Of a DNA stretch of 64,000 nucleotides, positions 35,339-46,700 are shown in pieces (position 1 is the stretch's first letter; each line of letters begins with the position of its first letter). A program made the position numbers and the translations under genes. The stretch covers positions 6,314,001-6,378,000 of the forward strand of contig CATNEN010000025.1 of NCBI GenBank assembly GCA_950097015.1, read 5' to 3'. A model generated the notes under the pieces. The model saw only the letters and a list, made by a program, of their open reading frames with translations, ran no database searches and was not told where the DNA came from. Source of the stretch: Macrostomum hystrix (lineage: Eukaryota > Platyhelminthes > Macrostomidae).

Positions 35339-38300
35339 ATGAAGCCGCCGCGTCAGCGATGGCGTCACCTGTCTCCGCCGAGTTCGCCAGCTAATGCCTT
35401 GATATTCACTCTAATGAGCTACAACATCCTCAGCGATCAGTACGCCTCAGCCAAAACCTACTGGTACTGTCCCGACTGGGCCCTGGCCTGGCCCTACAGA
35501 CGACAAGGCTTAATGGAAATCATCTGCGACCACCTTCCATCTGTGCTCTGCCTGCAGGCAAGTCTGACCGGTGTCTGTTTTTTGTTAATAATATAAAACT
35601 GATCGATAATTACTTAACCTGCCATGCCCAGGAATTAGAAACGGAACAGTTCTACTCGTTCTTCCTGCCCAGCCTGGAGGCCAGAGGCTACGAAGGAATT
35701 TTCTCGCCAAAATCTCGCGCCAGAATTATTCCCGACTCGCGCGTGCGTCAGCGAGTTGACGGTTGCGCCATTTTTTGGAAGCGCAACGAGTAAGAATTTG
35801 ATCTGAGTCTCGTGAACTTACACACACACAGACACACACACACACACAGACACACACACACACACAGACACACACACACACACAGACACAGAACGAGTTT
35901 GCTTTCTTTCTTAAGCAAAAGCAGCAGCAGCAGCTGCACCAGCAGCAGCTTTGTGGGGGTGGCATGGGGATAGGTGACGAGAAGCAATTGCATTAAGAAG
36001 CAAATGCAGGGCAAAAGCTAAAAGAGCAATGGGGGCCAGTAGGAACAGTGCAGAATAACAAACGTGTGGAAAAAAACATCTAGAGCAGGGGTCGGCAAAC
36101 TTATTAGCTGGCGGGCCAAAGAGAGAATCTAAAAGACGACAGCGGGCCGCTTTGATTATAGAAATATTATATAAGGGCGAGATAAGACACAGGAGAGATG
36201 AGACACGGGAGAGATGAGACACGGGAGAGATGAGACACGGGATAGATGAGACACGGGAGAGACGAGACACGGGAGAGACGAGACACGGATGAGATGAGAC
36301 ACGGGAGAGATGAGACACGGGATAGATGAGACACGGGAGAGACGAGACACGGGATAGATGAGACACGGGATAGATGAGACATGGGAGAGATGAGACACGG
36401 GATAGATGAGACACGGGATAGATGAGACACGGGATAGATGAGACACGGGAGAGATGAGACACGGGAGAGATGAGACACGGGAGAGATGAGACACGGGAGA
36501 GATGAGACACGGGAGAGATGAGACACGGGAGAGATGAGACACGGGAGGGATGAGACACGGGAGAGATGAGACAGGATACTATAGGTGTTGGAAGGGCCAA
36601 AGCCGGATTTGGGAGCTTCGAGGGCCGCATCTGGCCCGCGGGCCGGAGTTTGCCGACCCCTGATCTAGAGGCTTCCGTTCTTGTTTTGCTTTTTCATTTC
36701 TTTTAATGAAGTCTACTTTTTATCTAGCTCAGAGTAAGAAAACTCCCAACAGATCCACAATGCTTGAATCGCACAAATTAACAATTTGCCAGATTTCGTC
36801 TAGTAGAGCAGCAGGTGATCGAGCTAAACCAGCTTTACCTGGAGCAGTGCTGGACTTCGCAGCATCCGTCAGCCGACACGGCGGCATCCTCCGAGATTTT
36901 CAGCCGAGTCTCGCCGCGCGACAACATCGCCCTGGCGGCTGTGCTGACGCCAACGGGAGCCTCAGAATCTTTACAAGCATCGCCTAGCAACGACTCGACG
37001 TCAACTAAGACGTCTCATTGTACCTCCCTTCTAGTATGCAATTCGCACGTGCACTGGGACCCCCAGCACCCGGATGTGAAGCTAATCCAGACTTTGCTGC
37101 TAGCTGGGGCTCTGGCGGCCATTGTTAACCGATACAAAGGCTGCTTGCCACTGCTGCTGTGCGGCGACTTTAACTCTCTGCCGCAGTCGGGTAAGTCAAC
37201 TATGAGTCTAATTGTCAGCATTGTTCTTCGGTTGCTAGGAGAATTTGAACTCCTCCTTCGAAGGAGGCGAATACTAAATGCATAAAAAAATACATGGCGG
37301 GTGAGTGGCGCAGAGCGGTCTAACGCGTTTGGCTCTCGCACCAACGTCCCTGAGCTCGACTCCGCGGCGAGGCCACATTCATTTAGGGCGCAGCCGCGGA
37401 GAGAAGGCTTGGGGGCTTGTCGTGCAATTTACGCCCTTGAGGGCCAACCTCCAAGGCACAGTGAAGTGTACACTGACTGACGATGAGAAAGTCAGGGCAG
37501 ATGTACACACCTGTGTGAGCGTGTGCCTGAGTACGGTATCTGTGTGCGTGTGTGCTCAGGAGTCAGCGAAATGGGCAGAATTGCCTCCTCGCTGACTGCT
37601 TTCAACGATTCAGTAAGGCAGCCAATCACCGAAGCCCTGATTACCCTGAATATTTGCCGTCAAATGGCATTTAGCATTTCCTGCAAAAGAAACATTGAAT
37701 CAATATTTGGCGATGATGCAGTCCCTGCTCACAATGTGATTGATCAAATGTACAACACAAACCATTTTGCTTTTTGAAAATTAATTTTTTCTGATTGACT
37801 GTAAATAAGCTTAATTAGATTTTCATCGCCGTCAATTCGATTAAATCGCAATTACTTTTCCTTTAGGCCTTTGATCATTGCTAAAATTTAATAATCATTT
37901 TGTCCTGTTTTTAGTTCTCCAGCTACTATAGTATAATAAAGAATTTTTGAACATCTATTTATCGTTTTTATCATTGTTAGCTCGTATTTATTAAAAAAAG
38001 CGATGGATATCACATGAAAAGAAGCATAAAACATCGTAGACTTAATTTCTACGAATGTATTTGAGTCCTTAGTCCCTGACTTCGAATCCGCGACCATGCA
38101 GGCCACCATTCATTAACGGGACAGACGCAAATAGGTTTGGCGTGCTTGTGCACTTTAAGCCGTTGAGGTCCAACCTACAAGGCACAGTGAGAGTGTACAC
38201 TGCCTGACGATGAGAAATGGACGCCTAGGCAGATGTACACACCTGCGTGTGCTGAGGAGTCAGCGGAATCGGCAGAATTGCCTCTAGATCTCGCTGATTG

Positions 38301-39002
38301 TGGATTTACTATAGCCTAGTGATGCGTCAGTGCATTATCGATCTTTTTAACATCCCATAAAATCGTTGTTCCCTATCTCACTACCGAACCGAACCACAAC
38401 GCTCTGCCAGGCGTGATAGAGTTCCTCACACTCGGCTCGGTGCCGCGCAGTCATCCGGACTTTCGCCGACTCGGCGAAGACCCCTCGCTTGACGGCCTTC
38501 AGGAAGCCGCCGCGGCAGCAGCCGCAGCCGCCGCAGCCGCCGCAGCCGCCGCCGCCGCGGCCGCAGCCACGGCGATGTCGATACCACCGAGCGCAGAAAC
38601 TCAGCCGGAAGTTAGGGACCAGAAGAGATTTTCGCATCAACTTGGTCTGCAGTCCTGCTACAGCGGCGTGGACACAACTTTTACTAATTACACGTGAGTA
38701 AAACAAATCTAAAGTGAAAATATTGATAATAAAGTGTCGATGATGTTCTTTCACGATAAAACAACTCTGGAATCGTCAGGCACGACTTCAAAGGTGTCAT
38801 CGACTACATCTTCGCCGCCAGGGACCACTTCCGGGTGCTGGACTGTCTGGACGGCTTGACAGATTGGCTGCGCTCCGAGGCCGTCCTGGGCTGCCCAAAC
38901 GCATACGTGCCATCCGACCACATACCGCTGATGGCGCGGCTGCAGCTGCTGACAGCGTGCCGTTCAGTGTCACCGTCGTCTTCCAAATCAACTGACGATT
39001 AA
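35339..39002 (+). CDS. CNOT6-type CCR4 deadenylase catalytic domain, five exons
   Basis: Exons are 35339-35557, 35632-35789, 36793-37190, 38411-38693 and 38780-39002, totalling 1281 nt and giving 426 aa. The product is the EEP-family nuclease of CCR4-NOT, which shortens mRNA poly(A) tails. Block order follows human CNOT6: PPRQRW, LIFTLMSYNILSDQYA, CLQ|ELETEQFYSFFLP, GYEGIFSPKSRA, VDGCAIFWKRNE|FRLVEQQVIELNQL, VSPRDNIALAAVL, SHVHWDPQHPDVKLIQT, LLCGDFNSLPQSG|VIEFL, TNYT|HDFKGVIDYIF and YVPSDHIPL. Catalytic Glu, Asp/Asn (GDFN), Asp (VID) and His (SDH) are all present. CNOT6 normally has about 130 residues of leucine-rich repeats upstream, which I could not find. The first exon is preceded by an acceptor at 35329-35330, so an upstream exon or a trans-spliced leader is possible. 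Exon 4 has an alanine run of about 20 residues. The first intron uses a GC donor. Confidence 0.93.
35558..35563 (+). other. GC-type 5' splice site
   Basis: The exon ends CTGCAG and the intron starts GCAAGT, the best consensus for GC-AG introns. No GT donor gives the required phase 0 join to GAATTAGAAACG at 35632. The join restores LQELETEQF, a catalytic block of the family. Confidence 0.85.
35820..35892. repeat. CA microsatellite with periodic cacag interruptions
   Basis: A run of cacacaca broken by acag roughly every 16-18 bp, in CCR4 intron 2. Confidence 0.9.
36086..36662. mobile_element. hAT-type MITE with an internal 16-bp minisatellite
   Basis: The ends are caggggtcggcaaact on the left and its reverse complement on the right. 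They are flanked by identical 8-bp target duplications atctagag at 36078-36085 and 36663-36670, the hAT signature. Subterminal GC-rich sequence (gcgggcc) lies on both sides. The interior (36178-36577) is about 25 copies of agatgagacacgggag. No transposase is encoded. It sits in CCR4 intron 2. Confidence 0.93.
36178..36577. repeat. 16-bp minisatellite inside the hAT MITE
   Basis: The unit is agatgagacacgggag with cgggatag variants. It occupies most of the element between its subterminal regions. Confidence 0.93.
37299..37606 (+). mobile_element. tRNA-derived SINE, family B
   Basis: The head reads gagtggcgcagagcggtcta, then acgcgtttggctctcgcacc and gagctcgactccgcggcg. The body reads ggcttgggggcttgtcgtgc, aatttacgcccttgagggcc, gtgtacactgactgacgatg and tcaggagtcagcgaaatggg. 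Copies recur at 38067, 41088 and 53496. It lies in CCR4 intron 3. Confidence 0.88.
38067..38300 (+). mobile_element. family B SINE, diverged copy
   Basis: Retains gacttcgaatccgcgac, ggcgtgcttgtgcactttaa, agtgtacactgcctgacgat and gaggagtcagcggaatcggc. The tRNA-like head is largely worn away. It is in CCR4 intron 3, downstream of a better copy. Confidence 0.75.
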
Positions 39003-39174
39003 TTTGTCCTGTTTTTTTCTACCTGTTGATTTATTGAGCGACCGTACTGATATCTTCGGCTTCTTCGAAACAAAAATTTCACCACCCACAATTTCTTGTG
39101 ATCTGTCTAAATTAGCAAAAACTAAATTTCTTGGTCCGCTGAATTATCAATGCACCGAGCTGACTCACTGAGTT

Positions 39175-40238
39175 GTTTGATTGATTCAATGATTTGATTG
39201 TTTGATTCAATAAGTTGATTGTTTGATTCAATTAGTTAATTGTTTGATTCAATTTGTTGATTGTTTGGTTCAATGAGTTGATTGATTGATTCAATGATTT
39301 GATTGATTGATTCAATTAGTTGATTGATTGATTCAATTAGTTGATTGATTGATTCAATGAGTTGATTGATTGATTCAATGAGTTGATTGATTGATTCAAT
39401 GAGTTGATTGATTGATCCAATTAGTTGATTGATTGATTCAATGAGTTGATTGCTTGATTCAATGAGTTAATTGATTGATTCAATGAGTTGATTGATTGAT
39501 TCAATGAGTTAATTGATTGATTCAATGAGTTGATTGATTGATTCAATAAGTTGATTGTTTGATTCAATTAGTTAATTGTTTGATTCAATTTGTTGATTGT
39601 TTGGTTCAATGAGTTGATTGATTGATTCAATGATTTGATTGATTGATTCAATTAGTTGATTGATTGATTCAATTAGTTGATTGATTGATTCAATGAGTTG
39701 ATTGATTGATTCAATGAGTTGATTGATTGATTCAATGAGTTGATTGATTGATTCAATGAGTTGATTGATTGATTCAATGAGTTGATTGATTGGTTCAATG
39801 AGTTGATTGATTGATTCAATGAGTTGATTGATTGATTCAATGAGTTGATTGATTGATTCAATAAGTTGATTGTTTGATTCAATTAGTTAATTGTTTGATT
39901 CAATTTGTTGATTGTTTGGTTCAATGAGTTGATTGATTGATTCAATGATTTGATTGATTGATTCAATTAGTTGATTGATTGATTCAATTAGTTGATTGAT
40001 TGATTCAATGAGTTGATTGATTGATTCAATGAGTTGATTGATTGATTCAATGAGTTGATTGATTGATTCAATGAGTTGATTGATTGATTCAATGAGTTGA
40101 TTGATTGATTCAATGAGTTGATTGATTGGTTCAATGAGTTGATTGATTGATTCAATGAGTTGATTGATTGATTCAATGAGTTGATTGCTTGATTCAATGA
40201 TTTGATTGATTGGTTCAATTAGTTAATTGATTGATTCT
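39175..40238. repeat. 21-bp minisatellite with higher-order repeats
   Basis: The unit is close to ttgattgattgattcaatga plus g. A marked block starting ataagttgattgtttgattc recurs at about 39210, 39546 and 39861, giving higher-order periods of 336 and 315 bp (16 and 15 units). It follows the CCR4 gene by 170 bp. Confidence 0.93.
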
Positions 40239-41087
40239 TAATTTACTTGTAAGTTTCTTGGATTGACTAAGCTGCTTGGGTGATACACTGAGTTAGTTGG
40301 GTGACTTGTTGCATTGATTGCTTGAATCGCAAAATACTTTTTTAATTCATCTTCATTCATCGAACTGACATTTTATTGATTTTATTGATAGATTAATTCG
40401 GCGAATTTCGCGGAAATCTCTCGATAACATGTAATTTTCACTTTGATAAATGGAAAATCCCTATTTTCTGAACATTTCGGCCAGCTTCATTCATGTTTCA
40501 TTCCATTCATTCTTCATGAATCCGAAGTCATGCTGCATTGCATGTTGGCAAAACCCTTAGTAAAATTTATCCTGATGTTTAACATATCATTTTTTAGTTT
40601 TATTTTGTTTGTTACTCGTGTTTGACATATTCTGTGCCCGAGTCACGTGATGTTTCATTTCGTTCCTTTGCCAATCAGAAGTGTCCAGGTGTCATAAGTT
40701 TTTACGTATTTTACCCAGGCGGAAGGTAGCTGACTAATAGTTACTGTCGTCCTGTAAAGTTTGGCTGTGGAAACTGCAAATTTCTAATAATTTTTGTCAA
40801 TCACTGGTTTATCATGGAAAATCGCGAAAAAAAATACAGACGTGTTGGAAATTATATGCAGAAATTATATTTAAATGGTTATGACAAAGTATAACATCTT
40901 GGAGAAGGTTAGCGCATATTTAGCTACATTTTAGGAAAGTTCAATGTATGATTTTATATCACTACACATTATTATGTCACCTAAATTAGCCAATGGTTAT
41001 GATAATCAGCAACTAACGCATGCTTTTACTAAAAAATGGAATCTAACTTCGAAAAAAATGTTACTATGCTTAGCTGTATTGATTGAA
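40239..41087. other. AT-rich intergenic sequence
   Basis: No gene seen. Confidence 0.45.
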
Positions 41088-41420
41088 GGGGTTCGGTGAC
41101 ATAGCGGTTAACGCGTTTGCCTCTCGCACTAATGCCCCTAAGTTCGATTCTGCGGCGAGGCCACATTCATTTGGTAGGCTTGGGGGCTGGTCGTGCAATT
41201 TATGCCCTTGAGGGCCAGTGAAATGTACACTGCCTGACGATGAGAGACCTGTGACACACCTGTGTGAGCGTGTGCCTGTGTACAGTATCTGTGTGCGTGT
41301 GTGCTCGGGAGTCAGCGGAATGGGCAGAATTGCCTCCTCGCTGGCTGCGGGTCTAGTGTCACCAAATGATGTGCCATTGCCCGCAGCTCTCCTGCAAATA
41401 AAAATAAATAAAAATAGCTG
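41088..41420 (+). mobile_element. family B SINE with A-rich tail
   Basis: The head reads ggtgacatagcggttaacgc with aagttcgattctgcggcg. The body matches the 37299 copy. It ends gcccgcagctctcctgcaaa followed by a taaa-rich tail, giving the likely 3' end of the family. Confidence 0.88.
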
Positions 41421-41553
41421 TATTAAAAATGTTAGGCAACATAAAATGCTATACGATGTATACTCATGACAAAATAATCAGAGTAGTAGACATGATTAGT
41501 AATCATGAAAAAATATTCAAAGGAAGTTGAAAAATGTATTTTCATATTGAATT

Positions 41554-41559
41554 TTTATT
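41554..41559 (-). promoter_or_regulatory. polyadenylation signal AATAAA of DNAJC12
   Basis: On the minus strand AATAAA lies 48 nt after the DNAJC12 stop codon. Confidence 0.6.
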
Positions 41560-41607
41560 GCCCACTTGAACACCAGAACTGTAAACAGATTGATAAAATG
41601 CTGCAGC

Positions 41608-42762
41608 TCAGATTTCATAATTGCGAAATTTGCTCAACAGAGAACCAGCAGGAGCTTCTGATGGCTGTGTGCGACGCCAATAAGCTGTCACATCGGCGAC
41701 TGCTTGCACTGAAAGTTAACGTTTAGAAGCGTTACTTCTAAACTCTTATTACTCCCCTCCTTCAGCTGCAGCCACCCCCATTCCTCTCGTCATCTCTTAT
41801 CTGCCTCCTTCAGCTGCAGCCACCCCATTCCTCTCCTCATCTCTTATCTGCCTCCTTCAGCTGCAGCCACCCCATTCCTCTCCTCATCTCTTATCTGCCT
41901 CCTTCAGCTGCAGCCACCCCATTCCTCTCCTCATCTCTTATCTGCCTCCTTTAGCTGCAGCCATCCCCATTCCTCTCCTCATCTCTTATCTGCCTCCTTC
42001 AGCTGCAGCCACCCCATTCGTCTCCTCATCTCTTATTTGCCTCCTTCAGCTGCAGCCACCCCACTCCTCTCCTCATCTCTTATCTAGCTGCAGCCAACCC
42101 CTTCCTTCTATGCATTTACTAATTAAAAACGCTCTTATTGTACCGTTACTAGTGGACTGTCCAGTCTGGTTGCGAGTCGGCTGTTCAACCATGGGCGTCT
42201 GGTCCACAGTGGTCGCCCAGTGCATGCTAGTGTACATTTTCAAATTCTTCCACTGATCAAATGAGACACCCATCAGTTTGCCGGAGTTGCGCCATTGATC
42301 ATAGATTCTGCGCTCCTGTGGATCTGTCAGCACTTTCTTAGCCATGGACAATATCTTGAATTTTTCAGCTGAAAAAATAGACAACAAAAGTTATAGGCCT
42401 AATTAATTTAGTAAAAAAAACTAAAAAATCTAAATCTAATGCATACTAGGCCTTCTGTACGCCTTTTTACTAACTACTAAATTGTATATTTAGTAACTAA
42501 ACACAATGACAAAATAGTTCGTAGTGAAAAATTTACTTGAAATAAACAAGAGAATATAGAAAAACTTACATTCATTACCATCTTCATTTTTGTCAGGATG
42601 AAACTGTAGAGCCTTTGCCCTATATTCAGCCATGATTTGTTCCATCTAAAACAAAAAAATTTCTTTTATAGAGCAGACAACCATACTAACAAAAAAAATG
42701 CAAATTTTACTGACTGTTGATGATGGAACAACTCCAAGGATGTCATATAAATCCTGATCCAT
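41608..42762 (-). CDS. DNAJC12: DnaJ homolog subfamily C member 12, four coding exons
   Basis: Exons on the minus strand are 42715-42762, 42570-42645, 42144-42368 and 41608-41708, totalling 450 nt and giving 149 aa (human 198). The J domain is assembled from three exons: MDQDLYDILGVVPSST|MEQIMAEYRAKALQFHPDKN, then KFKILSMAKKVLTDPQERRIYDQWRNS. HPD is intact. Next comes SFDQWKNLK and TSMHWATT, matching the FQQWEALNDSVKTSMHW block of the human protein. The last exon ends LLSKFRNYEI, essentially the conserved C-terminus of the family. DNAJC12 is an Hsp70 co-chaperone known to act on aromatic amino acid hydroxylases. The acidic linker of vertebrates is shortened. An acceptor 13 nt before the ATG suggests a non-coding leader exon or trans-splicing. 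Intron 3 holds a 47-bp repeat. Confidence 0.92.
41755..42095. repeat. 47-bp minisatellite, about 7 copies
   Basis: The unit contains ctgcctccttcagctgcagc followed by caccccattcctctcctcat. It is in DNAJC12 intron 3 (41709-42143). Confidence 0.92.
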
Positions 42763-43788
42763 TGCAGATTCAAAGCTGAAATGAAACAACCAAAATAATT
42801 TGAACTTGTTATATGTTGCAATATATAATATCAAAAGTTAGCTTTCTTTTTACAGTAACTAATATTTTGTTCCTTAACCACATTTTTATAAATTGATTAA
42901 TTGAACTTAAGGAAAATAGAAATATATGTAGAATTTGAACATTGAACTTAAATTCTTAAATGAATCTGTTAATTCATGTAAATAAAAAAATGTTAGTAAA
43001 CAAGCATTAGTAGACATTTTCATTCAATGTACAACTGATTTTTTTGCCTGTGTGTCTTATACACAATTAATTTACAAGCCATCAATGTGCGAAGTAATGT
43101 CACTTATGTGACAGACAAGTGTCTAAGATACATTGAATAAATGGTAAAGTATATACCTAATATATTTAGGGAACTAAACATATTTGGTATTATAACAAAT
43201 ATAGTTAATATTCGCAGGAGGGCCTTTCGCATTTGAACATCATTTAGCGACGGTGGACATGGCCAGTGCGGCCATATCGTTCTTTGGCCTTCCTAGAAAG
43301 TCATGCAATCAAAAATCTGACAAAATCAAATTTCGAGAAAGCGCAGTAACAAATTTTCAAGGCAAACTGCCAAAAAAGAAGATTAAAGAACTATAAATGA
43401 ATCTCAGGTCTTTCTTTTTTTACTAAATGTATAAACTAGTATGTTTACAGATTTTCTAAACCTCAAAAAAAATTCTAGGAACAAACAGAGAAAACACGAC
43501 GCAACACGCTTTCTCCTCCACTGAATTTTCAGCGAAAGCAATTAAGTTGCAAAAGTGCGAAAATAAGTTGATCAAAGCGTCAATTATAAAGCATTTTATC
43601 TGTTCTTATATTTGTCTGTAATGTCCCAAGTCTAGATTTTTCGTATAATCTATAGAATAGTAAAGTTATCTAGACCTAGAAAGTCGATCTAAAATATAGA
43701 ATAATCGGCCTAGAATCGCCTTCAAGTGTTTGATTTCGTTGCATATAGTGTGTCAAGTATACGATAATCTGATTAAAAAAATTGCAAA
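42763..43788. promoter_or_regulatory. divergent DNAJC12/SIRT1 intergenic region
   Basis: About 1 kb separates the start codons of two head-to-head genes. No distinct promoter element was recognised. The region probably holds both promoters, which is inferred from layout only. Confidence 0.4.
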
Positions 43789-46700
43789 ATGCAGTCCAAT
43801 GTCGACACGCATGAAGTTGTTACATCAATGGATTCTGAATCATCGAAGCGAGCTGCAGTAGAGGAACATACCTCAGTCGAAAGTAAGCTTTAGTTATTTA
43901 TATTGTAGGGCCTATAACTTACTTCTTTACCACCTCATCAAATATTATAGCAGATACTTCAGAGCAAGTTGTTTCTTTATTTATATAGCTAAGTAGTCAG
44001 TAAAATTTAACTAGCTATAAAACTAAAAGCTTAGACCTCACTGCTTCCACAATAACTAGCTTTATTTATTGTTTATATATATACTAAAATTTTGTAAACA
44101 TACCATATACCCCTTAGTCCATATCATGCTGTCCATACAGACACACCAGAAGAAATTAGACATGTATTCTTTATTTAAGGCCAAATTATACCCACTAGAA
44201 TAGGACACCAAGAATTTAGAATAGTGTTTGTGTTGAATAGTGTTTTAAATAGACATTTAAAATGTTATTTAAAAAACATGAAAGATTAAAATAATAATCT
44301 TACAATTCCTTACCTTTGTGATTAAAAACATTTTAAATAGTGATGAAATGCAGAAAGTGTAAACAATGAATAAATAAAAATATATATATCAAAGAAATTG
44401 TTGAAAAAAACAACAAAAACTTATATAAGTTCCTAGATTTACTTTACTATACAACAATATTGCACAATTTGCAACCAAAGTTGTGCTAATAAATGACTTG
44501 GTTCTGTTTCCATCCAAACTTTTGCAGCATTAAATTTATGCTAAAATATATGGCAGTTTTTACATTAACATTTTATGCCATATATACCAGCACCAACATT
44601 ATTTTTGCAACCAAGTTTTATGCTAAACTACATGATCTGGACTATGGTCCATACCATGTAGCTATGTAAGTAATATACATGCAAGGTATCAAGGAATAGC
44701 AAGTTATTCTACTGTTTTTGACTTGCAACCTATCCTTTCCTAATCTTTTTTTGGTCTAGTGACATCCATAGTCTAGATCATTGCATGGCATACGTGCCAA
44801 ACTACAAGTTCCTATTTTTATTGCACACTAAAAGCTACTCTTTGTATGCCAACTTCATAATTTTTTTACTAAATATATGCCGATTCCAAAAAATCTAAAT
44901 AAAAAATTAAACATGTAAAACAACTTTGTTTGCACACAATTAGAAAGAGTCTAACATTTTAAATTACATCTAAAATAATTATTATACAGATTTATTTACA
45001 GATGTATTATATTTATATATTAAGCAAGACTTATTAACTTTAAGTTAGTTCATTTGCAACTCAGCACAGGTTTCCTCTATTATATGTTTATATGCCAGGT
45101 TGAAACTGGTTTGAATGCCAACTTGATTTACTTGTGTACATTTAAGTCAAGTATAAACCAACAGCCACTGAGGCTCCTACATTGGAAGTGTAAAGTTTAG
45201 CACTTAAGCCTTAACTTAGCAATATATACAAGCATTATATTACAGGCTCATATATTTATTGGTGTATGCTGAGTGTGGTATACACAAAGAATCAAACCTG
45301 CATCATAAGTGTAAATTTACAGTGCAGAAAAATACAAAATAGATGCAATTGAAACATTAAGTGCAGGTGTTTGCTATGCAAAGATACACTTTAAATATTT
45401 AAAGTGCAGTACATATAGTAAGTGCTCACAATCCCTATCAATCAATCAAATCATTCCATGCCACTGAAATGAATTTTTTTTGTCAATCAAAAGTAAGATA
45501 AATAATATAATGAAAAAGTATTGCTTGCTGCCTTTTTGACATACTAGTTGTTCAGAAAGTACATATTCAAGAAATGTATATTGTGCCTCAATACAAGTGT
45601 TTTAACATATGGACAAATAAATAATTAACAATAACATGCTTACTACAAAAATTACTACAAAAAATTGACAGGAAAAGTTGTTACAGCCAGTAAGAGATCA
45701 ATTCTGGTTAAGAAAATTTCTATTTTATATGCAACTATGTTCCAGTTGCCTTTAGATGATTCAAATTGTCAAGTGCAACAGTAATGACAATCACATCCAT
45801 TTTGGTCTGACAATGGCTGGTCATACATTCTCTAATTTCATCTTAGTCAACACAATCAAGATGTCAGTAAGGGCGATTGTCTCATCCTTGGCATCTAGAA
45901 ATGTATGTAAACTTATTGTATAAAGGACAGACTGCATTACATTGTCTGCCATTCCTGTGTATTTTTAATCAGTTCCACACTATTTTATCATGTAATCATT
46001 AATGTAGGATGAGGTGGTTGTTGTTGTTAATTTCAGCCAGACTGGGGGTTGGTCTGTGCCTCGACCTCCTTGAGATAGTTCAATATGCACCTGCTGTTGT
46101 CATGGAGCATTCAGAGACTTTGGTGGTTGCCGAGGTGATGGGCTCTGGCTTGCTTGTGAGTGCGGCATGTTACGATCATGTGCTCCAGGTCCTTGTTGGC
46201 TTTACTGCAGTGTGGGCATGTTGGGCTGTTGGCTTGGTCAATGCGGTGCCAATATTTCCGGAGCAGAGGCGATTGGCCGGTGCGGAGCTGTGCGAGAGTG
46301 ATTCTTTCTCTTCTGGCGAGAGGTTCGAATCTGCTGTCGCTGTCAGCGAGACGGTGGGAGGTGCAGCGGGTTCATTGTTACACCGGTTGTGAAAACGAGT
46401 TTTGATGACGCGGGTGATGGCTGCACTGGCCGCGAAAAGGCTGATGTTAGCATCGGAGTGGTCCAGGGCAGAACCGGCTTTGGCGGTTGAGTCTGCGTAT
46501 TCGTTGAGCAGAAGCCCGGCGTGGCCTGGTACCCATTGTAGGTCTTTATGAGTCGCGGCCTAGATTGTCAGGAGGAGCTCCCAGATGGTGCAGAGCCTTG
46601 ATTGAGGGAGCGCAGGAGGGACTGTGAGTGTGTCAGGCATCTGATGCGATTCGGCATTTGGCCTGTAAAGACAAATACTACAGGCAGATTGATGGATGCG

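Noticed and set aside
37305-37380. Possible functional tRNA gene
   Set aside because: A- and B-box-like sequences are present but no acceptor stem forms, and the sequence recurs as a SINE head in four places.
46009-46392. 127-codon plus-strand open frame as a membrane protein gene
   Set aside because: The opposite strand reads as LINE RNase H and zinc-knuckle sequence, which explains the open frame.
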